The notes below the pieces were generated by a model. That model saw only the letters and a list, made by a program, of their open reading frames with translations. It was not told where the DNA came from and ran no database searches. This document shows, piece after piece, positions 11,551 through 23,212 of a stretch of 64,000 bases of DNA. The translations under genes and the position numbers were made by a program. Source of the DNA: Hetaerina americana. Taxonomy: Eukaryota > Arthropoda > Insecta > Odonata > Calopterygidae. The stretch covers positions 1,883,501-1,947,500 of the forward strand of contig JAKTNV010000041.1 in the NCBI GenBank assembly GCA_022747635.1. Reading direction: 5' to 3'. Numbering within the stretch: position 1 is the first letter of the stretch; each line of letters opens with the position of its first letter.

Positions 11551-12430
11551 GAAATGACAACCATGTTAATCGTAAAAAGGTGATGAAATGGACTGTGCAT
11601 ATAGTCTCCTCCCTTACAAAACACTCCCTGCATAATGTGCAAACCAAAGGGAATGGAATGGGATCATTGCCATAGGAAGAAAATTCTTTGACCCACTTTA
11701 AGGTTCAAATTACCTTAAAACATAAAAAAGGTTGGCAAAAATGATTGCGGACTGAGGGGAGTGGATTTATAATCTAAATCACTGCTTTATATATTGCTCG
11801 CATTGTTTTTTTTGCTCCACCTTTGTTCATGATGTTTGACACCTGTTAAAAGGCCTCTGAATGTATGCTTTGTGAGTCTGCATGTGAGCACTGGACAAGT
11901 CAATCTTCTGAAATAAATCTGTTCTTTAAAAAACTGCACACTTTTAATAATAACCAATATTTTATTGGCCTAGGAAGGCAGAATGAAAACCGAGATGCTG
12001 ATTTCCTGGGAATTTTGAAGTTGAAAGATTATGTTTCATTTGTTCTTTTTTTCAAGCCTAGTGAAGTGGCATTGGAAAGTTCTAATCCAATGCTATCAGG
12101 TATTGAAGAGTCAAAGAAATTTACAATTACAATTTATGGATTTTTTGATGAAAATGTACTTAGTCTGCATGAATTTATGGGAACTGATAGGCGGCATTGG
12201 TTAAAGTACAGTTAGCAATGTATCAATGAGATGCAAAAGGGCAATGGAAAAAATTTTCCAGATGGTGTCTGTTCATATGTGAGCAGTACTAAAAGAGGCA
12301 ACAGGACCATGGCAGAATGTAAGAAAAAGCATACGAGAAAACAGATTGATATGAAGTGCTTTGTTTTCTTAGGACTTAGTTTGGGCTTAAGTAGGATATT
12401 TTCAAATACCTACATGGAAATTAAATGAAG
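11551..12430. other. Intron 8 segment with an unassigned ORF
   Basis: A 116-codon open frame (11865-12215, +) contains no motif I recognise and has no flanking signals. It is more likely chance or an unrecognised transposon remnant than a gene. Confidence 0.3.
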
Positions 12431-12782
12431 AATACAATGTATCTTTCCACTGTCCTTTATTCACGTACAACCAATTTCAACGCTCAAGCGTCATCATCGG
12501 GTACATATTAATGAAGTCGCAGTCCATTTACATACCATTCATTAGGGAGAGGAGGGGTGGGTGGGAGAGGGGGGGAGAAGGAGGGATAAAAGTGGGGTTG
12601 CAATCAGTGTTGATGGGGAGGGGGGAGAGGGGTGTTAAGCGTCAAGAAAGGTGATTGGTTGGTTAAAAATTGGGTGGGGGGGTTTGTTGGGTTCTTCTGT
12701 GAAGGAAAGGGGTACTTCCAGGATTGGGGAGAGGTATTCAAACAATAAATTGTTCACCAAATTACCCATTTTTAAATTCTAT
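12431..12782 (-). mobile_element. Penelope-like 3' region, inverted copy
   Basis: Read on the minus strand it matches the Penelope 3' region at 52.3-52.6 kb: TTATTGTTTGAATACCTCTC, CCCAATCCTGG, AATGAATGGTA, and the 3' motif GATGATGACGCTTGAGCGTT followed by GAAATTGGTTG. It lies tail-outward, immediately left of a plus-strand Penelope fragment carrying the same segment. Confidence 0.7.
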
Positions 12783-13210
12783 TTAAATGCCATATATATA
12801 GGCCAAACGGGGAGATCATTAAAAACACAGGCAGAGGAACACAAATGCTGTTTTAGAAACTGTGACCCCAAGCAATCTCTTTTCTATGGGAAGAAAATCA
12901 TGGGAGTGATTTCAACCCGGAACTCTTACACCAGATGGAAAAAGGAATGAGGATGGACAAGTGGGAAGAGGTTGAAACCAGAAAGAATTTGAAAATGGGT
13001 CATTTGGTTAACGATTTATTGTTTGAATACCTCTCCCCAATCCTGTAAGTGCCCCTTTCCCTCACAGATAGCCCCGACAATCCCCCTCCCCCCACTGTGA
13101 ACCCACCAATCACCTTTCCTGAAGCTTAACACCCCTCTCCCCCTTCCCATCAACACCGATCGCAACCCCACTTTTTTCCCCTCCCTTCCCTGTTGTGTTT
13201 GTTTGTTCAC
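12783..13210 (+). mobile_element. Penelope-like GIY-YIG endonuclease and 3' region
   Basis: It encodes NAIYIGQTGRSLKTQAEEHK, a clear GIY-YIG N-terminus of the Penelope type, then a degraded remainder. At 13008-13190 it carries the same TTATTGTTTGAATACCTCTC 3' segment as its inverted partner. The C-terminal half of the endonuclease is decayed. Confidence 0.75.
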
Positions 13211-13639
13211 TTTACGAGTTACATTATTTTAGAATTTATTTTTAGAATTATGCTCGTTAAGCAAGGTAACACCATAATAAGGATGTAACAATTATTTCAG
13301 TGGAATCAGTGGGACAATAATTTCAAATGGATTCATGCAATGAGAATACTGAGCTATTTGAAAGAGAATTCAAATTGCTGCCTAGAATTTCAGTAGATGG
13401 AGAGTGAACTTAATTTCAGCGGTTTTGTGGATTCAGATTAGCCAGGGGGTGAAAGGGACAGAGGTCTTACAATGGCTTTATATTCAAGTTGGCTGGGACT
13501 TCAATGTTATGGAAAAGTAAAAACAAAAAAAGAAGTACAGAGGCAGAATATATGGTGCTACCTCAAGCAACTATGCCAAAAGGCTGTGCAAACTTTAATA
13601 GCCGAGTTGGTTAAAAGAAATGCCTGAAAAATGGGTTGC

Positions 13640-14420
13640 TCAATAAGTCCATAGAAAAAACAAATTAAATCAGGTAGACTTTCTTTGTGTCATCAAAATC
13701 TCTTTTCAGCTTGTTGCTCTTTTCCCAGCATTTCTCCAACTTTTGCAAGCCATCCTAAAAGTAGGATTTCAGAGGTTTCTCAAAATAGACATCTGTGTTG
13801 ACGATGACATCCTCGTCCAACATTAATCGTTTTCCATTGAACCAATTTTTTCAGGCTTGGAAATAAAAAAAAGTTACCGAGGACAAATCTGGTGAACATG
13901 GTGATGTTGCCTCCTAACTTTGATTACATAATTTTTATCATCAAAACTGTCCAGATGTACACCCGTGCACTGTCTTAATGGAAGAAATTTTTTATCTTTG
14001 GCAATTGAGGACATTTTTTCTATATTTGTTGGCTAAATTTATGCAATAATGATGCATAGTAAAATTATTGTTTGTCGTTCTACAAGTAAGCATTGTAGAT
14101 TATTTTGCATGCATTCTGAAAAACTGCAGCCATCATCTTGTTGGCCAATTTCACCGTCTTTGCCCTCTTCAGAGAAGGATCGCCTTTAGAAACCCACTGT
14201 TTTGACTGTCCCTTTGTCTCTGGTGTGTAGTAGTGTATCCATGTTTTTTCTACAGTATATATCAATACAGAAACTCATTAGGATTGCGATGGAAAAGCCA
14301 ACCTATGAATCAGCTACACAACTGCATTTATTCTCGAGTGAGAGCAAAAGTGGCACCCAACTTGCCGAGATTTTTTTATGCCTAATTTTTTGTTCAAATT
14401 TAAAACTTAAATGCCTTGTG
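13640..14420 (-). mobile_element. mariner relic (mauritiana/Hsmar-like type)
   Basis: On the minus strand it reads EKTWIHYYTPETKGQSKQWV, SLKRAKTVKLANKMMAAVF, then a degraded HQDSARVHL, FFLFPSLKKLVQWK and a C-terminal DGLQKLEKCWEKSNKLK. That covers the catalytic middle and the C-terminus of a mariner transposase, in several frames. The 3' end lies near 13640 and the 5' part was not recognised. It differs from the other mariners here, which keep the ends and lose the middle. Confidence 0.75.
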
Positions 14421-14769
14421 ATATGCCTGTGGTCTCCACCATTTGCAAACTTGGATTTGTCTATCATTCAAAACCTTAATTCCGGTTTGTCAATCATAAA
14501 ATTGTATGAAATTCATTATTCATAGTTTCCCAATTGATACCCATATATGCACTTGGTTTGCCTTTAGTCGGCCAGTCAGCCAAGGGGTCACCATCACAGC
14601 TGAGCACATTCTTAAATTTCTATCACCTCATTACTACATAAATGGTATAAAGGTACCAAGGACAACTTCATCCATTTTAACAACACATACATTATACCTA
14701 CAAATAGTTAATGGGCATAAAATTACCCATATGATTTTGAAAAAAGATTAGCATGAAAAGGCACCTCAC

Positions 14770-14948
14770 CTGGCAGCAAAATGCAAAGCACTTTCATTGT
14801 TGTTGTTCTTAAGATTTACACATGCTCCAAGGTGTATTAAGTTCTTGAGACTCCTTATTTGGCCACCTCGACTTGCATAATGCAGCGGTGTGCATCCTGT
14901 ATTATCCTTCTCATTCAACAGCAGTCTAAGACACTCTTCAGACTTGCT
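14770..14948 (-). CDS. TrpA1: TrpA1 exon 8 (ankyrin repeats, residues 424-482)
   Basis: It contains LLLNEKDNTGCTPLHYASRG and LIHLGACVNLKNNNNES, ending ALHFAA plus two bases of an Arg codon. The acceptor is CATTGGCAG|AGC, phase 0. The donor is GCCAG|GTGAGG, phase 2, completed by the first base of exon 9. Confidence 0.96.
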
Positions 14949-16671
14949 CTGCCAATGATCAAAGCAATACCAAGAAACCATTAATTAATAAAAATACTAT
15001 ATAAATGAGGAATTGATGTTTGTGAATTAACACAAGAAAGAAAATTAATATTTCAGTCTAAGTGGATAATTTCCCACACTAATTTTAATATAATTATACA
15101 CTAAATACTATTAAATCAATTCAGAGTCTCATAATACTATCGTGTAATTGCATCAAAGAATAAAATGTGGCCAGCTCATTACTTTCTCCATAAGATTGTT
15201 TCTTTCATGGCAAAAGGTAAGGACTATATTGTAATTAATGGTAATTTACTGCATTAGTCTGGTCTATGGATTGTTTTATTTGTGATTCTAAATGGTTAAG
15301 TGAAGGAATAATCTTGAATTCATCTCTCGCAGTTTATTCTTAAATGCATACCTTAATTTAGAAATTTATTTGCTTCCTGGATGGAATCTATTCAACATTC
15401 ATTTCATCATGAATAATAATCCAGAGATGAAGGTGTGGGTTCAAATACAATAACATTGTTATGAGGAAAATAATAAAATCTGCATTTTAACCAATTTTAT
15501 AAATATTTCTTGCAAAATAAGATAAATAGAGGAGATAATCAGATGATACAATCCTTTATCCAATAAATCATTCAAATCTTTAATAGCAGAGAATGATGCA
15601 GGTGCACGGTTATCATACAACGCAATGCAACACATTGTGATGATGTTGTATCAACCTCCAAGTCACCCATCACAGGATTACAGCAATCTATCGAATTAAT
15701 CACACAAAATGAAAAAGGCGTTTCCATGCTGTATATCTGTTTATTACATTTCCTGCATATTTGATTCTCTGTGCTTCATCGCACATCCATTAGCGCACAG
15801 ACAATATCAGGCCCATATCGTAGTAGGCCCTTGGCTTCAAGGTACAAACGTCTGCATCCTTAACCTTGCTCCTAAGATAGTCAGGGACCTCATCTTTAGT
15901 TGTTTCAGGACTTAGGTATGTGTTTCAGAAATGCTTTGTTTTCAAAACGAATATTTTATTTCCATTAAAGGAAAATAAAAGGATGTCGTTGGATACTTGC
16001 AAACTGATATCTTACATAACAATTGCACCCAAGCTATTGACATCAATAGAAAATAATGTAGACATATTATGAGAATATTGTAAATTTTTGTATTTATATT
16101 TTACATTATGCTCTCAAGGCTACCATGTTAACTTCTTATTTTAGGCATATTCATTACTGAAATTAAGAAAATGTGCTAAAGTGGTGCTGTGTCACAATAT
16201 TCACAATTATCTTAAATAGTTTCTCATTATAGTGGTATCTTTTTAAATTTGATTTGCATAAAGTGATATTTTTTCGAATTTGGGATCAAAATGTGAGAAT
16301 CAGGATTAGAATTGAAATTGTTAAAAATTTGGAATCAGCCCATGTAACCTGGAAGGATTATATCAGTTGGACCAATTCACACAAAAAAGCCTGAACCTGG
16401 AGTTTGAGTAATTGTCTAATAAGCCCTTATGAAATTATTAAAAATTTCATGGAGCCTTGAAAATTTGTACCAGCAGTAACTTAAAGGCACTAGGAGATAG
16501 TGTTATTAGTAATATAATGCCTGTGACTGCCAAAGGTCTGCCTACTAGTATTGATTCATTATTCTTACAGATCTTGAAGATCTCATTTGAAATTTATTAG
16601 AAACATCAAAATTTATCATCCAACAATAAGTATTTAATAATATTAGCATATGTAAAAAGTGTTACAAATAC
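14949..16671. other. TrpA1 intron 7, nothing recognised
   Basis: AT-rich intron of about 1.7 kb with no recognisable transposon or coding remnant on either strand. Confidence 0.5.
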
Positions 16672-16872
16672 CTTTTTCAGATGATCAGCAAACTCCTCTA
16701 ACCTGCCTCCATTTAGGACAACTAAATGGAGGGCATTACGCTGATTGTTGTCCTGTAGGCTCACATCTGCACCGAGGGATATTAGACTGTGCACCGTACG
16801 CCATGCTGCACGAGATGCTGCCAGCAACAGGGCAGAGCGCCCATCTTTATCTTCTGCATTCACATCAGCACC
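16672..16872 (-). CDS. TrpA1: TrpA1 exon 7 (ankyrin repeats, residues 357-423)
   Basis: It reads GADVNAEDKDGRSALLLAAS, then TVHSLISLGADVSLQDNNQR and NALHLVVLNGGRLEEFADHL. The acceptor is GGCTCTAG|GGT and the donor is AAAAAG|GTATTT, both phase 0 (67 codons). Confidence 0.96.
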
Positions 16873-17884
16873 CTAGAGCCAACACAAATTGAAGTGGTTC
16901 CAAAATGCAGCCCACAAGAGAAAACTTAGCTTAAATTTTCAGTGAAAATTTTTAGCCCAATTGTGTACTCCTAATTGTTTTAGAAAAAGAGCATAAATTA
17001 TCAGATTAAAATAATATTTTACATACATGACACTTATGCACTGGCATTAGGGGACTTAATTATGATACCTCTTTCACCAATGAATGCTCAATGATTATTT
17101 ACCTATTCCAAGTGACATCCACGTGAAATCCATTAAAACATGTTGCCACAAATTCAGCACTCGGTTGAACCACTCTTGTTCAATCAATGTGTGTTTATTC
17201 CATTCTTTTTGTGATTTATTACCTAGTTCTTAACATGCTCCTCAAGCTTTGGCCATTTAGGAGTGCATGAACATGTAGTATTTTACTTATACCAGTCTGT
17301 ACTGAATCCAACTTTTGCTTACTCATCTTAAGTCGGGGAGTCGGGATGAGTGCTTGTGTGTGTGATTGGTCTGTACCAGTCACAAAGCATGTGCTTGAGA
17401 ATATCCTGGAATCTTTACCTGGGTCTTCTCTACAGCCTAATGAAAGATTCCATCTCCATCTGAAATTCTGTAATGGGGTCTCAGAGCCTCGGGAAGGATT
17501 TCAGTCAGGATAGTGTGCATGTGGCTGTGTGTGGTCCCTGACGTGGATTAATTTCCCGTAAACCACCACAGAGGGTATTCTGGTCGAGAGGTTGTGGTTG
17601 GTCCCTGACATGATTCTCGTTAAACCAACACAACAATTGGTCTGACGAGAGATTGGCAACTAATTATTACGGCCATTGGAGTTTTCTTCCCCATTCTTAT
17701 TTAATTGAGAGGCCGTAGAGCTCATTATTTCTTACTATAATCCACCTATATAATAGCTTTCCGATCTTTCAAAATTCCAACCCTTAACCGCCATCTTTAA
17801 TTTCCCTCCCAGCATTCCCTGCACCACACCTCCCCTCCCCGCCCATATCCCTTTCCAGCATATTTTCAGTCTTATATCCCTCTC
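16873..17884. other. Intron 6 left part, with a short imperfect direct repeat
   Basis: Near 17530-17640 two similar blocks of about 45 bp occur in direct orientation (GGTCCCTGACGTG...CGTAAACCACCACA and GGTCCCTGACATG...GTTAAACCAACACA). No coding remnant was recognised. Confidence 0.45.
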
Positions 17885-19688
17885 CGGACTACAACCTTGA
17901 CGTGGTGGAAGGGCTTGTGCGTTCCGATGACCCCTAGAGCTGTGCTGGCGGGAGTAATAATAATTGCCCCTGGTAGGGTCACCCATGCCAGATAGGTCAA
18001 AGGCTAGGAGCCAGACAAAAGGTAGTCCACGCAGCATCTGTTCCTCAGTGAGGCGGCTGCAATGGCGTCTGACCTCAGTGGGGTGGCCAGTAAGTGATGG
18101 TGTCACGTTAAAAACACTATTGAGGAAGGCAACGGGAAACCATCTCAATTATCATTCTCGAGATTTAAATGATGGACATTACAGAGATTTTGAGTCTTGG
18201 CAACTAAGGGGCTCGGCCCAATCGGCCATGTGTCGTGCCCGGCAGCAGGGGAGGCAAGGCTTCCGCGGTCGTCATCCCACGAAACCCTTGCAAGGGAAAA
18301 CCAGCAGCAGCAGGACCGAAGGCGCAGGAGAAGAAGACGAAATTAGTTAGAATAGGAACGTGGAATGTTAGGACTATGATGAGGACAGGGAAATTGGAAA
18401 TTATTAAGCGAGAAACGGAAAGGGGAAAAATTGATATTTTAGGTCTATGAGAGGTGAGATGGAAGGATAGCGGGGATTACTGGAGTGATAATTATAGAAT
18501 AATATACAGCGGCGGGGATGAGAGCCAACGAGGGGTTGCCATAGTATTAAATGAAGAAGTAGGAAGAAGCGCAGTCAACATAGAGCAGGTAACGGATAGA
18601 TTATTTCTAGTAGAGATAAAAGCAGAACCGACGAACTTGGTTATTATTCAGGTATACATGCCACCGAGCAACCATAAGGAAGAAGAGGTCGATAGGATAT
18701 ACGATCAGTTAGAGGACATAACCGCATGTGTTCCTGCAGGGAAACATTTGATAGTGATGCGGGATTGGAATGCGATGGTAGGTAAAGGAAAAGATGGTGA
18801 TGAGGTGGTGGACTACGGTTTAGGCAAGAGGAATGACCGTGGGGAGAAAGCAGTTGATTTCTGTAGGAAAAAGGGGTTAGTCATCATCAACACTTGGTTT
18901 GGACAGTACAAAAGGCAAAGGTGTGCATGGAAAATACCAGGTGATACAGAAAGGTATCAGCTAGATTTTGAATAATGGTTAGGCACAGGTTTAGGAACAG
19001 TGCAATCAGTTTGCACAGCTTCCCCGGAGCTGATAATGACTCTGACAACAATTTAGTTGTTATGAGATGTATCATCCCTTTCAAAAAGATAGATCAGGGG
19101 CAATGGATTAGGAAATGGAATGTAGAAGCATTATGGGTGAAATCGGTGTGCTGTACAGCAAAGTTAAATCGTTATGGGGAAGTAAGAAAGGTAGATCTAT
19201 GCTAACAGTTAGAGATAAGGCGGGTAAGGTAATAGTTGACGCAGGAAAGATCCAAGAGAGATGGAAGGAATTCATAGAAGAACTGTTTAGTAAAGAACTT
19301 AGACCAACAAAGTTAGACATAGAAAAGGAATATGACATAGGGGAAGATAGCTTAGGTCGAAGCCTACTAAACGATGAGATAGAAAGGGCATTAAGGGAGA
19401 TGAAACTAAATAAGGCCGTGGGGGTGGATAACATTCCTGTGGAACTACCTTAATGTTCAGGAAAATGTGGGAGGAAGATGCTATATGGGCTGATTCATAG
19501 TATCTATGAGGAAGGAATCTGGGCGGAAGACTTTGTGAGATCAGTTTTAGTTCCTGTTCTGAAAAAGGTAAAGGCTACATCATGTGAGGATTACAGGACA
19601 ATAAGTTTGATATCCCACGCAGCTAAAGTTGTTCTCAGGATCATAAACAAAAGGATAGAGAGTAGGGCAAATGATTACTTAGGGGATC
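17885..19688 (+). mobile_element. RTE/BovB-like LINE, family 1, copy A
   Basis: It begins with the family 5' end (ACAACCTTGACGTGGTGGAA) and carries the endonuclease almost intact: RIGTWNVRTMMRTGK, then after one TGA VRWKDSGDYWSDNYRIIYSG (ORF 18454-18975) with the D-W-N-A and Y-Q-L-D motifs. About 350 bp of the linker is missing at 19134. RT continues with LNKAVGVDNIPVEL (ORF 19115-19453) and DYRTISLISHAAKVVLRIIN (19478-19726). It stops at the LGD motif, where mariner sequence begins. Unlike copies C and E it lacks their shared endonuclease frameshifts. Confidence 0.85.
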
Positions 19689-19948
19689 TCCCTGACGAAA
19701 AGACAGCTCAAGGGATGACGTTTTGACTCGATAAAGGCCGTTCAAGAGGCTTCGACGAGGGTCATCAACGGCATCCCCAAAGAAAATTTCCAGCAGGCAT
19801 ACAGGAAATGGGAGCAATGTTAAACTAAGTGTGTAGCAGCTCAAGGAGCATACTTTGAAGATTATTAAGTCAATGTAAGTATATTGTCAATAAAATTCTT
19901 GTTAAAAAATCAATCCTACCACTTTTGGGTGCGACCCTGTATTTCTTC
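19689..19948 (+). mobile_element. mariner 3' fragment joined to LINE copy A
   Basis: It encodes a mariner C-terminus in one frame with one stop: IKAVQEASTRVINGIPKENF, QQAYRKWEQC, then TKCVAAQGAYFEDY. A terminal-repeat-like end, GGGTGCGACCCTGTA, closes it. Only the last quarter of the element remains. Confidence 0.7.
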
Positions 19949-21731
19949 TTTTTCTCATGGATTTATGAGATGAAATAACTGTGACAGTGCAATTAGAAAG
20001 GCATGCTTCCAGACCAATTTATTTTTGCGAGACTCTTCTATGAATTACTGTGAACATAAACATGTAAATGTTTTGATTTTTTCAATTTTCATTGCATAAC
20101 CCGCATCGTCATTTTTTCGATCATCTGAACAGTTTTGTATTGATGACGCGCGCATTGATGAGGCAGAAGTTTCGATGTTTCCATGAAATTCTTACAAAGA
20201 ATGTCAAATAATTTTTATATTTTTGGCCCTTTACCCAGAATGGAGTAATGCATTAAAAAAGAAGGCATTTGTTGATTCCCTGCATTTCATTCCATATGAA
20301 ACACTTTAATTGCAAGACACAAGCATTTTCATTAACAAGTAACTCCATCATACTGGGTGTAAATCTTCACTTTTGCATACAATGTCAGAGATCATTTAAG
20401 CTGCACCTTGTTAGGAATATACTTGCATGGTCATTCACTGGACCCTACCTGCATCATTTCTCATCTGTGTAAAATTATTTAGCATATTTTTTGGTGAAAA
20501 ACATTAAAAATGCTGATTTCAAATATAAAAGTATACTTGTGGCCGAGCTACTTTGAGCCGGCTACAAGCTGGCGGGACAGCTTTCAAGACACCGGCTATA
20601 CCAAGGGGAAATGAGAGGACGATGGATTTGCCTGAATTTTGGCAGAATTCTTTCCCGAGGGAATAGATCTTCCAGAACTTTCACCGATGCCGCGATTTGT
20701 GTGCTATACCACCTTTAAGGACATGGCAAACCTAGATTCAGGAATTGCTGTTGGGAGAATGGATGTCTGCTGAGGGTCCTCATGAATGTTCCCAGTGATG
20801 AAATTAATGCTAAAGATGATATTTATTAACTATCTGTATGCTCAGTTAACAATACATAGTTCCACTGAGTCCACAGAGTTTTGTTAACTTAACAATAATT
20901 GGTCCTATCCACTGGAAACTGTGATAAATGTTGTTCTTGCTCAACCAACGGAATTCTCATCCCCTCCAGTTCTCCCAATTCTTCCTTATGATTGTAGTAA
21001 TGACTGGGCAGCATAAATTTCTAATCAAGACGTTAAATTAGCAGAAACTAAGTATGATCCTAATGTTTATCGGAAAACTAAATGGTCACCGCTAATGCCC
21101 AATTATTGCAAGATATTTTAAATTCTGACATCATCTCTGAAGATAAACTCACTACAGCTATCCACACATTTCTTCTCCCTGAAAACAATGAGCCAGCATG
21201 ATATCTCGCCATGGCCATGGTATCTACACGCAGTCAAATTTTTTTCCATTTAGGGCAGCAGAAACACAACATAAAATATATAGAAGGGGCTAGGATGAGC
21301 AAAAAAACTTGGAAACAGGATAACTTCAATTGTAACCATATAAGTTTTCCACAAAATATCATGGTATCAAAACCTAAAAGAGCTATTTCTCCTTGTGTGT
21401 CTTCCCAGGGTCTTCCCAGGGGTCACATCATGGCCCCTTGCATAATGCAGCTGTGGGCATTAGTGCAGTGAAGAAAATTTATCAATGTTTCCTAGTACAT
21501 ATGATTCACTACCTCGGGGATTGGTTGTTTTATTCTATCACAAATGAATATTTGATCGACCACTTCTTGGAATTTCTTCAATTTGAGTTGGGTATCATCA
21601 TAAACTTTAATTAAAGTAGCATCCAACCCACTAGGGAGCTTACACACTCGGACATTTATATCAATACTAGTGATAACACTGTTTCTCTTCTTCCAGGTAC
21701 CATTAAGAAAACCTGCACTATCATTTCCCCG
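19949..21731. other. Intron 6 middle part, nothing recognised
   Basis: No transposase, RT or repeat family was recognised. Open frames here (for example 21211-21471) lack motifs. Confidence 0.45.
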
Positions 21732-22045
21732 GGGGATTGGGATGGTGCATTGGCTAATATACAGGCTTCCCACAGAGAGGGCCTAGTTCAAATCCTGGGG
21801 GCAACAAACATTTTTCAGTGGTATCCCGATCCCTACGATGAAGGTGCTTTGTGGACAGCACTTAGGGTGAGTATGACATCCATCGAATGGGACGTTAAAC
21901 TGCAGACCCTTTGGTGCCTTTCGACAAGAGTAGGGTAATACCAATGCCAGGTTTCTCTCTACCCTTCCTTTCCCATCCATCCCTAATGGCGCAAATGACC
22001 TTAACAGTCGGTTGCCTCCCATAAAATACTACCTCTAAAACATTT
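21732..22045 (+). repeat. tRNA-derived SINE, family 1, near full length
   Basis: The tRNA-like head has an A-box-like TTGGCTAATATACAGG and a B box AGTTCAAATCC (21785-21795). Then follow the body GATCCCTACGATGAAGGTGC, GGGACGTTAAACTGCAGACC, CATCCATCCCTAATGG and the 3' end CTCCCATAAAATACTACC. It is collinear with the copy at 49.83 kb. Confidence 0.85.
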
Positions 22046-22975
22046 CCATACATTCAAATCAAGGTACACCAGCATATTTTCACCATCAAAATCCCCATGC
22101 AACAGAAAAGAGTATGAAAAAAATCAGTACATAAAATAAAAATAAATAGAAACATTTTATTTCACAATTACACAAACTACATCAAAGTGTGTTTGCTATC
22201 AAAAGTGTACATCACCTAAAGTATGTTGGTTGTAAAAAACTTGAGTCAGTCACGGACTGCCTCCATTTGCCTCGCACAAATATATTGTTTCCTTATTTTG
22301 AAACTTGTAGGGAGTTCGACAATGAAGCAGAATCTATCATATATGTATGTATGCATCAGTATGTGGCTGTCAGTGTTAGCAAAAGGCAGTATTCTGTTAA
22401 GGTCACCTGAACAACTTCTTTGTATATTTATTAGCATATGAATTCTTGCGTGAAGTTATGTACCCAATGGGAAGGACAAAAGTAAAAAAATGAGGGTCTC
22501 ATGAGCACATCAAACTCTGGAATATGACATCAGTTCTGAAGCCGGTTTCAATTTGTATACATTGGAATACAAACTTTGCTGGAGGAACATGAAAACGAGT
22601 CATGTGTTGCAATTCGAGTGCTGCATCATTTCTTCCAACAAATACTACAGATACCATACCATGGACACTTTCAATTCAAAGAATTAGAGGTCTCAAATTT
22701 AGACAATCAATTAAGATTTCTCTCACCCAGCTGTGAGGTCTTTGGTGAATGGTCACATGTTATTGTGGCCAGCAAACTCTTCAGGTTATTTTGAAGTTGG
22801 TTCCTCTTGAACATTTTACATATATGATATCACAGAATTCCAAATAAATTAGAAAAATTCAGAATCATGGACCTGAAGCATCTTAAATGAATATGATGGG
22901 TATGGAAAATGAACTGAACCTTATTATTTACTTATGTGTTTTATACTCAGTTTTTATGGCTAAAATTCATTGTAC
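22046..22975. other. Intron 6 right part, nothing recognised
   Basis: AT-rich sequence upstream (on the plus map) of exon 6. No repeat or coding remnant identified. Confidence 0.45.
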
Positions 22976-23212
22976 CTCTTTGGTAAGGTATTCCACAGTT
23001 TCCACATGGTCGAACATGGCAGCACAATGCACTGGTGTCATCTTCTGAATGTCACAAGCAGCAAGACACGTCCTCTTCTCTGAGGGTTGCATGGTGAACA
23101 TGAGCTCAACCACTTTCTTTGCTCCCTGGGCACATGCCAAATGAATGGGAGTTGACAGGTCTTGTTGCGCTGTGGAAATTATGGCTCCATTCTTGAGGCA
23201 GAGTTCAACAGC
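22976..23212 (-). CDS. TrpA1: TrpA1 exon 6 (ankyrin repeats, residues 278-356)
   Basis: No single-frame ORF marks it, yet translation between ACATTTAG|GCT and AAAGAG|GTACAA is open for 79 codons. It reads AVELCLKNGA, LSTPIHLACAQGAKKVVELM and DIQKMTPVHCAAMFDHVETV, matching TRPA1 ankyrin units in order. Both borders are phase 0. Confidence 0.96.

Noticed and set aside
16659..16892. Plus-strand open frame over TrpA1 exon 7 (and similar ones over exons 2, 4, 5 and 10)
   Set aside because: It is the antisense shadow of an ankyrin exon whose minus-strand frame is fully supported by homology and splice sites.
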